From assembly GCA_963971285.1 (NCBI GenBank), contig OZ020246.1, positions 14,925,217 to 14,989,216 of the forward strand: a stretch of 64,000 bases of DNA, read 5' to 3'. The translations under genes were made by a program, and so were the position numbers. Shown piece after piece: positions 44,526 to 56,536 of this stretch. The DNA comes from Astropecten irregularis. Lineage: Eukaryota; Echinodermata; Asteroidea; Paxillosida; Astropectinidae. The notes beneath the pieces were generated by a model, which searched no databases, was not told where the DNA came from, and saw only the letters and a list, made by a program, of their open reading frames with translations. Within the stretch, counting starts at the first letter, position 1; each line of letters opens with the position of its first letter.

Positions 44526-44755
44526 AGGCCAATTTCATGGAACTGTTAAGCACATGAAAAAATTGCTTAGCACAAAATGTCATTCCCAATAAAACAAACC
44601 GCCATTAAAAATTTCCATTTGATATTCATGGTCAGCGAATGACAGCCAAAGAACAATCACAAGGGATACACAGCACATGGAAATTTGGTTGCTAATCCTG
44701 TTTTTATTAAGACAGAAATGTCATGGTTAGCAAATTTTTGTGCTAAGCAGCCTCC
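44526..44755 (+). mobile_element. Family D MITE, empty-site reference
   Basis: It begins aggccaatttcatggaactg followed by ttaagcac with no insertion, so it shows the original state of the site used by A at 20149 and 42357. The right end is tgctaagcagcctcctgc, eroded. Confidence 0.78.
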
Positions 44756-45264
44756 TGCTTATGCTACAGGTTGCATATCTGTAGAGATATTGCTTGAAAT
44801 ATTTTAGTATTTGTAAAACTTTGTGCCTGATACTAGCTTGAAACGTGTTGAATGTTTGAAAATTTGGATTTTTTTTAGGCAGGAGATAGGTTTGGTTTTC
44901 AAGTTGGACACATATTATGTTTATCTTTCCTATTCCAGTGCATTATTGTCTTCAAAATGGTGATATTTTGGAAGGAAATTTAGATTTGGATTATAGTTCA
45001 TTGACAAGTATATCATATTTGTAATAGTAACAAGTCTTTATATGAAATATTGATTTTAAGCATACTTTTTTTCTGGTGAAGATGATAATCAAAATTGCTC
45101 CAAATTATCGTCTAACCATCTTTGTAATTTTTTTTTATCTGATGCTGTTTATTATTTACCAGTCTTGAATCTTGATTTTGAGAACCCAGAGCAAGTTTGC
45201 GTTATTCTGTTTCCATCAGAAAATTTGGCAAAATCTCAGACATTGCATTGTCAATTTTATTTTG
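44756..45264. other. AT-rich spacer
   Basis: No recognised repeat, exon or RNA gene. Confidence 0.3.
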
Positions 45265-45402
45265 CAGTATGTGCATTGTTTCATGGCTTCTGACTGGCAA
45301 ACGAACAAAGATAATTGACTATTAGGGACACCACCAACATGGGGCTGGTTGGCTCTGTTGGTAGAGCGCCTGTACGGCATACAGGAGGCCGCCGGTTTAA
45401 AT
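45265..45402 (+). mobile_element. Family F SINE-like copy
   Basis: The leader (tttcatggcttctgactgg, caaacgaacaaagataattg) matches 37828-37860 closely, with an extra tattaggga. The tRNA-like head has a perfect 5-bp anticodon stem (cctgt/acagg) around acggcat, but the loop lacks the usual T before the anticodon. The B-box region is altered (ggtttaaat) and the tail is absent. Confidence 0.65.
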
Positions 45403-45740
45403 TTTTGAGGCTGTGATGACATGATCAGAGGAACCTTCCCCCCCCCCCATCCCTCAATCCAATATTACCTTGACCCCGCCCCTCTCATTGTCCAAAAACC
45501 CCTGAGCAACAAATTACGCTAGTGCCAAATTTTGAGTCCCCAAATTCTCACCAAAAAATAATGTGACTTCCTTTCACAGCGGACATAAAAAACCAAAAGT
45601 AGTCTTACTCTTACTGCATTTCATAAGATTATCCCTGGTCATGTCGGGCCAAGAAATGATCACCTCATCTCTCATGTCATGGAATATGACAGATCTGGTT
45701 TCAAATTTCCAAGCCGTTTTAAAGACGACTATGTATACTG
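45403..45740. other. Spacer
   Basis: A poly-C tract lies at about 45438-45448. Nothing else was recognised. Confidence 0.3.
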
Positions 45741-45960
45741 TTAAAGGTATTATAATACTTTGATAGAATATCAAAACAGAAATCTTCACAGATTTACCTA
45801 TGCCTTTATACAGGGTATAACGATGGTGATGGTAGAAACATATGTACATTATGTTAACGGTATGTTTCTACCATCACCATGATTATACCCTGTAAGTTAA
45901 TAGGTAAATCTGTGGACATTTATGTTTGGGTATCCTACCAAAGTATGATATTACCTTTAA
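45741..45960. mobile_element. Palindromic derivative of subfamily A
   Basis: Both ends are the left end of A. The left arm (45741 to about 45842) runs TTAAAGGTATTATAATAC to gatggtagaaacata. The right arm (about 45854-45960) is the same segment inverted, ending gtatgatattacctttaa. About 11 bp (tgtacattatg) lies between. The right half of A is absent. TTAA is present at both outer ends. Confidence 0.88.
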
Positions 45961-47395
45961 GTCCACATTTTCCCGTTTTTTTTCCTGTGATTAATTTTTG
46001 TCTTCTTCTTCATCTTCCCCTATAGCCCTTTCCTTATCAGAGCGTTATTTGATATGTCTTGATTCACCGTTGCCATAGCGCCATGCAATGCTAGCAGGAT
46101 TTTGATCCCCCCTCTCCGTCAAACTAACTTTTCTTCTCCCCATCACGGCCAGTTAATGAAGTTATTTCAAATACTATATTCTTTGCCTCCGGGTCATATA
46201 TCAAAGCAAACACCCGATGACTATGTAATCAGATCTACAATTTTCTTTTTTTTTAATATCCCTTTGTTTAATGGAATACCTCATCTTCTTTCTGTCTGTC
46301 TTTTGTCATCTCGCCTCTAGTGCCGAGGTTAATAGTGTCATATTTATTAATTAAATAATCATTTCCTGGGACCTGCCATACAACACGACACGGTGGGTCC
46401 TTCTTTTGTCATTCGGAGAAAAGAAGAAGAGAGAAGAGGGGGAAAAAAATCTGGGCAAACATTGCCCGGCGCTTATGGTATCTTCTTTCACACATTGACC
46501 TGTATTTAAACCAACAAAGCTTGGGATAATTTCTCGGCTGTTTTCATTAAGGGTGCATGCGCCATCTGTTAGCTCAAGTCAATCCCTGCGCCCCCCTTTT
46601 TTCCATGCATGGTTTGTGTGTATAGACTGTGTATACCGTAAAAATTAAACTGCCGAATGAATTCGTGGAGTGAGCGAGGAAAAGGAGGGAAAAATAACCG
46701 AGGGAAGGAATTAAAAAAAGAAATAGAAAAACAGTGGCGAATCAGAAGAAAAGTTGTCATCTGATTTGATTGGGTCTGATCTATGAAGGTCATTTGTGAG
46801 ATATTAGTTCTGACAAGTCTCGTCAGGCCTAAAAGAGAACGGAGAGCATAGAGAGATTTGTTGGAAGATTCGCAAAAGAAGGACGGAGTGAAGAAGGAGG
46901 GGGACGTCCAAACCAACCAGAGAGAGAGGAGGGGGGGGGGGGTCTTACGAAACCCAGATGGTCTAGTTTTAGTTCACTAATTGGCTGCTTCTTTGGATTT
47001 TGACATTTCTATTAAAGACAAACGTCATCAACATTTCCTGGACGATTGCCAAGGAACATTAGTCGCCGTGTAATACTAATGAAATCTGGCCACCAGGGGG
47101 AGCATGTTATTAATTTTTTCGTGTACCTGATTTGGGAGAGGATGTCATTATTCCATACCCCCCACCCCCCCTTCATCCCGTTCCCTTTTAGGAATGAATT
47201 AATTCTGATGTGATATTATGCTAATTTCTTAGTCTTGCTTTCCTTCCCATATTGGGTTAGTCATCGTCTTTATCTGTCACTATTTCTGTTTCGCCTCTTC
47301 TTGGTTTTGTTTCATTTTTTATATTGTCAGAATTGATACAGTTCAGCCGAGGGGGGTCACCTTTGGCCTTCACATTGGCCCTTCTTGGTCCGTAG
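45961..47395. other. Repeat-poor block with CTCF-like site
   Basis: About 1.4 kb without family members. A smooth stretch at about 46995-47115 includes caaacgtcatcaacatttcc and ttaataattttttcg-like AT motifs and the CTCF-like site. Poly-G (about 46930-46942) and poly-C (about 47158-47171) tracts also occur. The 115-residue minus-strand frame at 46569-46916 is unrecognised. Confidence 0.3.
47087..47104 (+). promoter_or_regulatory. CTCF-like binding site
   Basis: The sequence tggccaccagggggagca is one or two substitutions from the classical core CCACCAGGGGGCGC. CTCF is present in deuterostomes and organises chromatin boundaries. The match is a single occurrence in 64 kb and was found by eye, so chance cannot be excluded. 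Confidence 0.5.
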
Positions 47396-47550
47396 GGTAC
47401 GTTCAGACAGCCTTTTATTTAAAACCAATTGAGTTAAACTGCCTGGTATTCGCAGGGGGTAAGTCGTAAAGTTAAAACTCTGTTGCGTCCATTGATACAG
47501 CGTTTTACTGTTTGCAGTAAAAACTGATCGGTTTTATTTTTGGTTTTAAG
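47396..47550 (+). mobile_element. Family W fragment
   Basis: It starts gggtacgttcagacagcc, resembling the outer end of the copy at 48572. The rest (ttaaaaccaattgagttaaa) is not shared, so this may be a related but separate family. Confidence 0.4.
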
Positions 47551-47596
47551 AGGTCATGCACTTTGCCTTGACCCCGCACTAGCTTCCAGTCAATAT

Positions 47597-47919
47597 TCCA
47601 CTGATTTACCTATAACTTACTGGGTATGAAGATGGTGATGGTAGAAAAACATACTGTTAAAATGTTTCTGCCTGAAATGCTGTATTTATTCAGAAAAGGG
47701 TAAAACCAATTGACCAAAAGCAATTTTGATCTTCGGAAGATACAAATCCTGTGAAAAGATTTTGAAAATACCGTGGATATTTTTCCCTGTTTTCTCAAAA
47801 AGTGGGCACCGTATGGAACTGGGAAATTCATAGATGACTGTTACTGTATCTTCTTCTTCTTCTTTTTTTCTTTTTTTGCCCATGAATCTGTAACAACCAA
47901 AGTATGAAATTACCTTTAA
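47597..47919 (+). mobile_element. TTAAAGG MITE, subfamily A, left end missing
   Basis: It begins within the element at ctgatttacctataacttac and keeps the right end gtatgaaattacctttaa. A (TCT)n microsatellite has grown inside it near 47849-47866. Confidence 0.82.
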
Positions 47920-48571
47920 GAAGATGGGTATGCTATATATTGCCTGTATCACTCGGTCAGAAACCTTTTTTTATTTAGACCTGCAAAAAGGCCCTAAAAC
48001 ATGTTAATATTGTTTCATGCTGCTGGGGGCTTTATTAAAACGGTTATCTGCCGGACTGGCTATAGTGTCAAAACAAGTTATGTTTGGGCGCTGGAAATCA
48101 ATGATCTGAATTATTGTTAGCGGCTTGAACCTAAAGCAGAGGGTGAAGTCCTTTTTCACACACATAGTTCATCAAACCCAGGTTGATTCTTGGACCCAGC
48201 GTTGGATCAGAAGGTGCTTGGGGTGACTGTCTTTTGCTGGTGGTGGCGTTCTTACCCCTTGCATGCCCCGGGGCAGGTGTTTTCTGACTGTGGTTGTTTT
48301 TTCCATGTATGTCTGGAGTGTGGTTCAGATAAGGTCTCGATGTTACTTGCTTCTGAGACTTGACTGATCCGATGATGATCGGAGAAGGGGTTTGGTTTGA
48401 TTTTGACTCAACGATGAGGATTGTTCAACGCTGAACCCCCTTTTATGTGTGTCTTCAATCTGTGTTGCCATTGGGACAACCCCCCCCCCCCCCCCCCACC
48501 GTCCCTCACTCCGCCCCTTCCCATTTTCAGATTGTATCGAGTGTGAAATAGGCTAAATCTTTGACACCTAT
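47920..48571. other. Spacer
   Basis: A poly-C tract lies at about 48481-48497. No recognised repeat or exon. Confidence 0.3.
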
Positions 48572-48996
48572 GGCTATGTTCAGACGCAGTACTCCGGAGA
48601 CCAAAAAACTGAAAAAAGGTCTACCATTTGCGGTCACAGCGAAAGGTAAACATTTCATCCCAAACCCCTTGCGTTCATACTACACAGGGTTAAACTGAAA
48701 ACAGTCTATCTCTGGTGTTTAGAGGTCACTCGTGTGCATAACTCCGGGTAACTGAACTTCCATTAGTTCATAAGTAGTGACATAAATCACCAGTGTGTTA
48801 CGCACCCGCTCACAATTAAGCTAAACCGGATGTGGTTGAGATAGACCGTTCAGATGTCTTAAGGCCCATAGACTGGTCTACGTAGTCTAGACCGTCAATC
48901 CTCGGCGGATTGAGTTTTCGAAGATAAACCGATTTTAGCACCCAAAACAGTCTATCATAGACCATTCAGACACAAGTACTGTGTCTGAACGTCCCC
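48572..48996. mobile_element. Family W MITE
   Basis: The ends are ggctatgttcagacgcagta and tactgtgtctgaacgtcccc, inverted. The interior has repeated tagaccg and agtctatc-type motifs in both orientations. It is 425 bp with no coding frame. No target duplication was clear. Confidence 0.6.
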
Positions 48997-49261
48997 TTTG
49001 TTTTGCTGGCCTGGGGTTTAACTCCCGACACTATGCACTTGCTTGCAGAGTCTGCGCAGTCTGATTTGGACAATGATTTGTTCATTACCTACGTAATATA
49101 AGGTTCCTCAGACTGAGACACTGTAAACACAATACCGATACTGATGTTTTGATTTTTTTAGGAATTGTCTGCTCTGTCCTGGATCAGATTTTAACCACTG
49201 TGGAGAGACAGGGGCCAAGAAAAGGAACACAAATAAACAATTGCATTTTGCCAATTTCATT

Positions 49262-49632
49262 TTAAAGATAATTTCATACTTTGGTTTTCCTTGTCAAAGA
49301 AATGCAGATTCATGGGCAAAAATATCAAGGAAGATACAGTAACAGTCATCTGTGAAATTCCCAGTCCCATACGGTGCCCAATTTTTGAGAAAACAGTGAA
49401 AAACGTCCACAGTATTTTCAAATCTTTTCAGAGGATTTTTGATCTTCCGAAGATCAAAATTCCTTTTAGTCAATTTGTTTTTTACTCTTATCTGGATAAA
49501 TACAGCATTTCAGGCAGTAAAATGTTAACGATGTGTTTCTATTATCACCATCTTTATACCCTGTTAGTTATTGGTAAATCTGTGTAGATTTCTGTTTAGG
49601 TACCGTACCTGAAGTATGATAGTACCTTTCAA
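49262..49632 (-). mobile_element. TTAAAGG MITE, subfamily A, full length
   Basis: The ends are TTAAAGATAATTTCATAC and gatagtacctttcaa. Both have point changes. The inner gatcttccgaagatc palindrome is intact near 49440-49455. Confidence 0.84.
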
Positions 49633-50404
49633 CCATAAACACAATGTGCTTCAAGTAGAAAACGCCAATTGCAGACAGCATGAAAGTCACCCATCCCAAA
49701 ATTTCAATCCAGTTTTTTTGTCAAGTTTGTCGGCGGCAAGCGCTTGTATAGAAACTCAATTAGTTGCGGTTTGGAGATTTTTGTTCCTTCTTGGAATCAT
49801 GTGACCTGTTGTCATGAAGTACCCCTGATCCATAACTTTCAACCTTTGTCACTTTATCTCGCTGGCTACAGAAATACCATTCAACCTCCTTCATTTGTGT
49901 GTGCACTGTTCGGCAGCGTGTGTGTGTGATGGATACTCGACACACGCAACTTTTGATTAAGAAGCGGAGTTTTCTGACGAGTGTTACTAAAGCCGGCTTC
50001 CGTCCGCGAGCGTTAGCGGGGAACCGAGATATATTCTCCCTGTGTGTGCATACACTCAACTGGAATCCCTCCCGTCCACTTGTGTTGCGCTTTTCTGCAA
50101 GGAAATTGGCACTTTGTAAATTAAAATGAGACGTCTCTTTCTTTTCCTCTCTGCTTGTTTGCGATCGCGTCTTGTTGTCCGCTCTTATGTCATGCTGCTC
50201 CCTGTCTTCCTCGACCTGTGGAGGAAATAAGTGTCTCCTCTTCAGAGATGAGCTACATCATTCCTCTTTTCTTCTCTGTTTTTGACAATACATTTTGCCG
50301 TTTTCATTTTGTTTCGTTGTTTTTTCCACTATGGTTTGACCCAAAGATTAGTTACTGACTGAAATATGTATCTTTACTTGTATATTCTTGTCCTCTTGTC
50401 ATTT
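49633..50404. other. Spacer, slightly CpG-rich
   Basis: From about 49915 to 50110 the sequence is more balanced and contains cgtccgcgagcgttagcg. The 76-residue frame at 49899-50129 has no recognisable domain. It could be regulatory. Confidence 0.3.
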
Positions 50405-50580
50405 AGCCTTTGAGAAAGATCCTGCTAGGATCGAAACTTGTCAAGCCCTCCTTACTCCAAGCAGCCTTTGAGAAAGATCCTGCTAGGATCAAAATGCATC
50501 AGGCCCTCCTTACTCCAAGCAGCCTTTGCGAAAGATCCTCTGGGATCGAAATGCGTCAGGCATTTCGATCCCAGTATCCC
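50405..50580 (+). repeat. Repeat I, three short tandem units
   Basis: Units of about 58 bp start at 50405, 50463 and 50521. Each has agcctttgagaaagatcc, tgctaggatcgaaac and ccctccttactccaagc in good form, the third being damaged. A short inverted piece (gcatttcgatccc) follows. These lack the second half seen at 39563. Confidence 0.75.
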
Positions 50581-50592
50581 AGTTGATCCCAG

Positions 50593-50765
50593 TGTTGTAT
50601 TTATCAAAGTGTAAAATCAAAAACCAAAAGCAGTTTTGATCTTGGAGATCAAAACTCCTGCATGTGAACAGATTTGAAAGTACCGTGAGCGTTTTTCACT
50701 GTTTTCTCAAAAGTGGGCACTGTATGGGACTTGGTAATTTCACAGATGACTGTTGCTGCCTTGGG
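50593..50765 (+). mobile_element. TTAAAGG MITE, subfamily A, middle fragment
   Basis: It runs from tgtatttatcaaagtgtaaa to cacagatgactgttgctg. Both outer ends are missing. The centre hairpin gatcttggagatc is present. It directly follows the I array. Confidence 0.72.
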
Positions 50766-51732
50766 CTTTGGATCACCACAAGCACAAATGCCTGTCAATG
50801 TGTATTTACTATATCAGTTCCTGTCCATTATTTCAAGGCATATCGTTCCATTCAACCCATCACCATTCTCCCGTTACAAATTTGAGTCCCAAAATAACTG
50901 TTCCCAAAAAAAAAAAACAGTTCAGATCTCAATTCCCCGTCCCTAGTCTTTGTCACTTTCCCCTCTTTAATGTCTTGTTTTCTAACAACCTTTTAATATG
51001 ACTTCATTTCGATAGCTGTATATCATATCCTCTTTTGGCCCGAAGGATTTTACAGTGACATTTTGCAAATGCTTCTATTTTTTTTTTTCTGTTGCGGAGT
51101 GAGATCGCTCCCTTGGAGTGTGGGTGCCCTGTATGTGTGTGTGTGTGTGGTTAGGATCAATATTTGAGTCGAATAGGCACGGCAATATGTGTATTATACC
51201 GGCAAACAATAAAGCCTCTAGCTTAATTTCATATGCATCATAATCCTGCGTATATCATAGGAAGGATTTAACGGGAGTTGATACACTATCAGCCCCTAAA
51301 TATCAATCATCTAATTAGCCTTTAAGGATGTTATGCTACGTGCACTCTCTCGGGACTACTGCCTTGGGTCTAGACATATTGATTCGTGTTACCATGGCAA
51401 CGTGGAGGAGGAAAATTCAAAATGGCTCAATCAAAATGTGTGTATGTGTATCATATGCAAAGATGAATATTTTGATGTGTATAATTTTTTTGTATTTAAG
51501 ACAATGATAAATTGTATTATAAATATGATTTGCTATATTTACCTGCATTACATGACAGAATGAAGTTGCATTCTGTTTTTTCTAGTCATGGTTGTTTTTG
51601 GTTTGTTTGTTGGGATGTTTGTTTTGTTTGTTTGTTTGCTTTATTTTGTTCAGGTGTTCCCGTTGTTGTTGTTTTGCTTTGTTTTGTTTTTCTGTACAAG
51701 CAAATTTCTGTATGTGACAAAGTATAAAACAA
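50766..51732. other. Spacer
   Basis: It has a GT run at 51133-51149 and TTTG-rich sequence at about 51596-51690. Open frames here follow those biases. Confidence 0.3.
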
Positions 51733-51857
51733 CAATAGACGTCACACCATGCATGCACGCGCGCACACACACCCCCACTCACCACACGTTTGCATGGCCG
51801 GTTGCAATGTTTGTCTGAGGTTCGGTGCTAATTTTAGTGCAAGTGCGCAGCGCTATT
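51733..51857 (+). mobile_element. Family L partial copy
   Basis: It matches the right two thirds of the copy at 33196: gacgtcacaccatgcatgc, caccacacgtttgcatgg, gcaatgtttgtctgagg and gcgcagcgctatt. Confidence 0.6.
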
Positions 51858-54800
51858 CGCAAGATTCACCTTTAAACAGGGCTTGTAAAATCATTTCTCC
51901 AACACAATTCTTTTAGCTTGAATTTTCCGTTATCAATTTTTTGGGAATCCTGAACATTTTGAAATATTCACTTTATGAGAAATTTGATCGCACAATTTCT
52001 TTATGTATTTTTGAATGTGTCAATCAGTCTTCTGGATACCAGGCAGTTTGTATGTGTACGGTATGAGTGGAGCTGGCCCAGGCAAGTCTAAAGAAAATAG
52101 CCCCCTCTTGTGCCCGTCCCTGCCTTACCTTCCTGTTTGAACTCATCACCCGCCCACCTCGCCTGCCTAGGCCTCAGCTTAGTCTGCCGTCAGCCAGCAC
52201 CACCCTGGGTAGATGAGACAGATAGAGAGAGATAGAGACACTGTGCGCACTTCACAAGGTCAAAACCAGCATGGCCATTGGGCGGTACTAGAGCTAAACA
52301 CCATAATCACCAATATGCCGAAGGGCTTGGCCACTTTCCCCCCAACTACCACAGTTGATTCCTCCCATAAAGGACCTTAAGATGTGAACACAACTCAGAC
52401 ATGTATGACGACGACGGCCTGCTGCTCCGCTCCGCTCTTCATCAAGAGAGAGAGAAGGAGGGGAAAAAAATTGCCTAGAGAATAATAACTGGCAACCTTT
52501 TTACGACCTGCTCCTCAAGCCCCATTGCCGACGATGACGACAAAACTCCATCCCCCTTTCCCCACCACCAGCTTTGTGACAGGACAATTAAATTAAGCCC
52601 ATCTTTCCGTCTTTCTCTCTGGTCTTTTTTTTTTGGTTGTCTATTTTCTTCTTGCGCCTCGCCTCGTCGTACTTCTCCTCCCCACTGCCCTCCAATTTTG
52701 CGCCAAGTGGAGCGCAAATCGCGTCAGTTTGGCTGAGGGCCCGGGTCAGAACACAGGAGGCCCTGACAGGCTGTTGATGATGAGGGAAAGGTTTTGCATC
52801 ACGGTCGTGATGTCGCACTTAATCACGTTATGACATGTCAATGTCTTCGGGTTCGCTGGGCAAACATCGGTGATGGATTGTGTATCCATAAATGCATGAA
52901 ATTGATGCATTTTCAAGCTTCACACTACGTCAGTCGCACAGTGGTGCACTCTTAAGAGTCACCTCTCCCCCTCTTTCACCCTTCTCTCTCTCTCACTCTC
53001 ACTCTTGCCATCTCTCCGTTTTGTCCCAAGTCTACCATCCGCAATTTGTTTAGAAAAACAAATTCCGCCCCGTCCAGAAACCGTTTGCGAAAACAAGTCC
53101 GCGATAACGCCCATCCCAATCAGTTCTCAAGTCCCGAAAAAACAATGCAATCGAAAAACAACAAGGTTAATTTGATCAATGATTTCCTATTTGGGAATCT
53201 TGCAGAGTTTCTTTCTGGGCCAATTTCATGCTTGGCTTCAATTCCCTCCTTGCTTTTCCCCCTAGTTACACTGTTGCTGATCTGGCCTGCCTTCTTACCC
53301 ATCCCAAGAGAATTGTTCCTCCACCTCCCCGTACGGCTTTCCCCCCAAATGCTGCAATTGCCGACACATTCTGGCAAGGATTATTAAATTGTAGCTGCAG
53401 ATATTTGCTATTTGCATACTTGTATCACCCACACGTTCTCTTTTCATGATGCATAAATATTCATCTTGGGCCATCAATCCATCGCCTCGCTCCGGCCAAA
53501 ATGTCAGGCAGGCCAAGAACTAGGCCATGCCTCGGGCTCTTGTACATTCGGCTCCAGAATCCGGCTGTAATTTCTCCCACCCGGGGTGATCCCAGAATTC
53601 CCGGCCCATAATCAGACACAAACTCAGATCATCGCTGCCTCCGCTCCTCTTTTTTTCCCCTCCACTGTCATAATTTTTTTGTCTTCTTCTTCTTCTTCCA
53701 TTTTCATTAACTGTAGTAGCTGTCACAGAATGAGCAATTAATTCAGAAATTGAAATTGGCGTCAGAGCAATTATCAATATTTCCGAGCCTCACGATGGAA
53801 AAACGCCGGGACGTTAAAGTAAATACAGAGATTCTCCTTTGCCGTTTCATCTCCAGTCACGGTGCGCGTTTATACGCATTCCGTTGGGAAGAAACACTCC
53901 CGGAACAAAAAAAAAAAAGAGCAAACAAAATCAACCGAGAAAAACACCAGGATGATGTATTCATGTATTCCGTCATATCAGAATGAAGGGCATGGATGGA
54001 CAGGGTTTTTTTTTTTTTTTTTGGAGGGAAAAGAAACGATGTAAACTGAGCCACGGCCAAACATGAAACATCTTATCGCCGTAGCTTGCCTTATTGATCC
54101 CGCCTGAAATTTCACTTTATGAAATTGAAACAGGACAGATGCAATCATCAGTAGCACTGACAGATAAAGGTCAGTCATAAAGGTACGTCTACGTTACAAG
54201 GAGGGAATACCTCCCGCCCTCCTGCTCGATCATCCCCACCTTCACTCCCCCCACTCTCCCTCTCCCTCTTTTTTATTCGCTCTCTCTCTCTCTGTCTTTT
54301 TTTTCTTTTTTTTTGAGCACAGCTCGTACACAGACTGGTTTTTTTAGATCCCAGTCTCTCGTTTCAGCAACCTGACCGTAAAGAACGTTGGCAAGATATC
54401 ACTGGACCCTGTCGCCATCAGCGACGTCCTTATTTTTTGCGGGCCCGCCTGGCGGAACGCACCTTGACAGAATTTTGATCACCCACGATGAGAACTCGAA
54501 ATGAAATTCTCCGGTTGCCCTGTGGAGGCGCTCGTCAGGGTTTTTTTTTGTTCTTAGTCGTCGGACGTGGACAGGGGGGCCGACAAACTGAAGCGGCTTC
54601 TTCCCACAAAAACCTGACAAAAATCTGTCCGAGATGTTAAGTCATTGGGAAACATAATTAATACACACGACAACAGCTGTTGCTACAGTCACTGTCTGCA
54701 ATCCTACATCTAGAATCTATACAAAGAAATGAATTTGAACGAACAAGAAAAAGATGCTGCTGCAGAGTTGTTGTTCTTGGTTTTTTGTTGTCGAGGTGGA

Positions 54801-56105
54801 CTCATGAATAAGCCCAAGGCAATTTCAATATTTCTTCATTAATAAAAGAGAAATTAATACTGTCACTCGGAGGCCAGCTGCTGACGTGCTGCACACACTA
54901 ATAAGACATAGTTGGATAATATTTGATTGGGTTCGTGCTTTCTAATGCTAATCAGACCTCCGTGTTCCATTAATTAATTTTTATTGCCAGTCGCAAAGCA
55001 ATGCACACACAGAGAGACTTTTTTTGTGTCGTCCACAAGCTAACCAGCCACCTTAATGATGTCATCACACTGATGGCCTCTAACTATCATCATGCCCACG
55101 GTCGGATGAAATAATCCATCTCTAGTCGAGATACAGTATGCCGCAGCTAACCGTGTACCATTCCTGTGCCCAATAATACCTCCCTGATGCAGGGCCCATG
55201 ATATTCGTTACCTGTAAAACAAATAGGCCTCATTGACAGGTATAATTATTCTGTAAGATGTCCGCATCTCTCGCCTTACACTCGACCAATGTTGTTTAAA
55301 ACACAGGCCACTTCCCCCCGGAAGAAAAATCAGAGAAACGAAGACCTCCAGAAGGAAAAAAAAAAAAAAAACCGAAGAAGAAGAAGAAGAAAGAAAAAAA
55401 GGGTAGAAAATAAAAAAGTGTAGGAGACTAGAAGACCGATGCTATTAAAGTCCCATGTCAGAATGTTGGAGAGGCCGAAACTAGGCCAGGTATTCAAGTT
55501 GCTTCTCAGTGAGTCACACTGCCAAGCAGTATTGATGATATAGGCTGTGTATTTGAAGATTGCGCTGTCAATTCGCCACTAGGTGCTTCACTGGTGTTAT
55601 ACAGTATTACATTTTGATCAGTATTGCTCTTTTTCTCTTTTTTTGTTCGTTCCTCCGACTCCCGTCTTGTTAACCCTCTCTCTCTCTCTCTCTGTCGCTT
55701 GTCATCTCCGGATTTTTTTTTTAATCTGTCACATCATCATCAACACCTCATTGCTTGAAGTGCCGCTATTTTATTCTTTTTCATGTGTTACTACAGCAAC
55801 AGTGTTGCTAAGAAACGCACCGAGAGTTTTTTTTCTGCAGAAGTGCATGTGTTTCTCTCAGTACCTGGCTATTTCTGAGATGCCATCGATGAAGATCAGT
55901 GATTTGTTTTTGTTTGTTTGTTTGGTTTGGTTATTGGTAAACAGCAGTCAACTTTTTGCCAACTTTTGTGTGGAAAATTGCTGAAAAAGATTTTTTTTTT
56001 AAGGGCAGAATTGATGTTGAGCCATATTCTCTGTGACCCAAAGAATTTTGGATAACAAACAAAAATTATTTGTTTTTGCTTGTTTATCATTAGTGAAGTT
56101 ATTGA
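51858..56105. other. Mobile-element-poor block
   Basis: Over 4 kb with none of the families listed here. Smooth candidate regulatory stretches are about 53430-53620 (catgatgcataaatattcat), 54050-54190 (gacagataaaggtcagtcat) and 54795-55010 (dense attaat cores: tcattaataaaag, ccattaattaattttt). Poly-T or poly-A tracts punctuate it (54006-54022; 55358-55372). A weak CTCF-like cgccactaggtgctt lies at about 55574. No supported exon was found. Confidence 0.35.
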
Positions 56106-56282
56106 AAAGCGAACAAAGAAAATTTTACCAGAGCGGGATTCGAACCAGCAACCTCCGGAATACCATAACAAAAATATGACTGGAGCGGGATTCGAGCCAG
56201 AGACATCTGGAAAACCGTACAGATTCGTACCCTTGTTCAAACCCTGCTCCAGTCAAATTTTCTTGGTTCACTTTCAATGACT
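56106..56282. mobile_element. Cluster of family F heads
   Basis: Two minus-oriented pieces (gagcgggattcgaacc; ggagcgggattcgagcc) are followed by a plus-oriented piece (ttcaaaccctgctccagtc, caaattttcttggttcac). Each keeps a B-box-like core. The opposing copies form an inverted pair around 56180-56250. Confidence 0.6.
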
Positions 56283-56536
56283 TAAAATCCAGCCAGTTTC
56301 CCTTGTTGTTATTTGACGTTTAATATCTTAGAAACATAATTATTCAAAATTTAATTTGATATATGGCATTTGTTGTAAATATGGAGGCTTATTGCTTTTA
56401 GATGTGTGGACAGATGGCTGGGAAATAAGTAACTATTTGTTTCATAATGTTAAATTAGGGTTAATTAACAGTTGTTGTGTGTGATATTGTGTCAGCATAG
56501 ATGATCTTTACATTGGTTGTCATGGATTTTGTGTTT
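56283..56536. other. Spacer
   Basis: AT-rich, with nothing recognised before the pentamer array. Confidence 0.3.

Noticed and set aside
55574..55590. Second CTCF-like site
   Set aside because: The core cgccactaggtgctt lacks the final GG and several flanking positions, so it is much weaker than the site at 47087.
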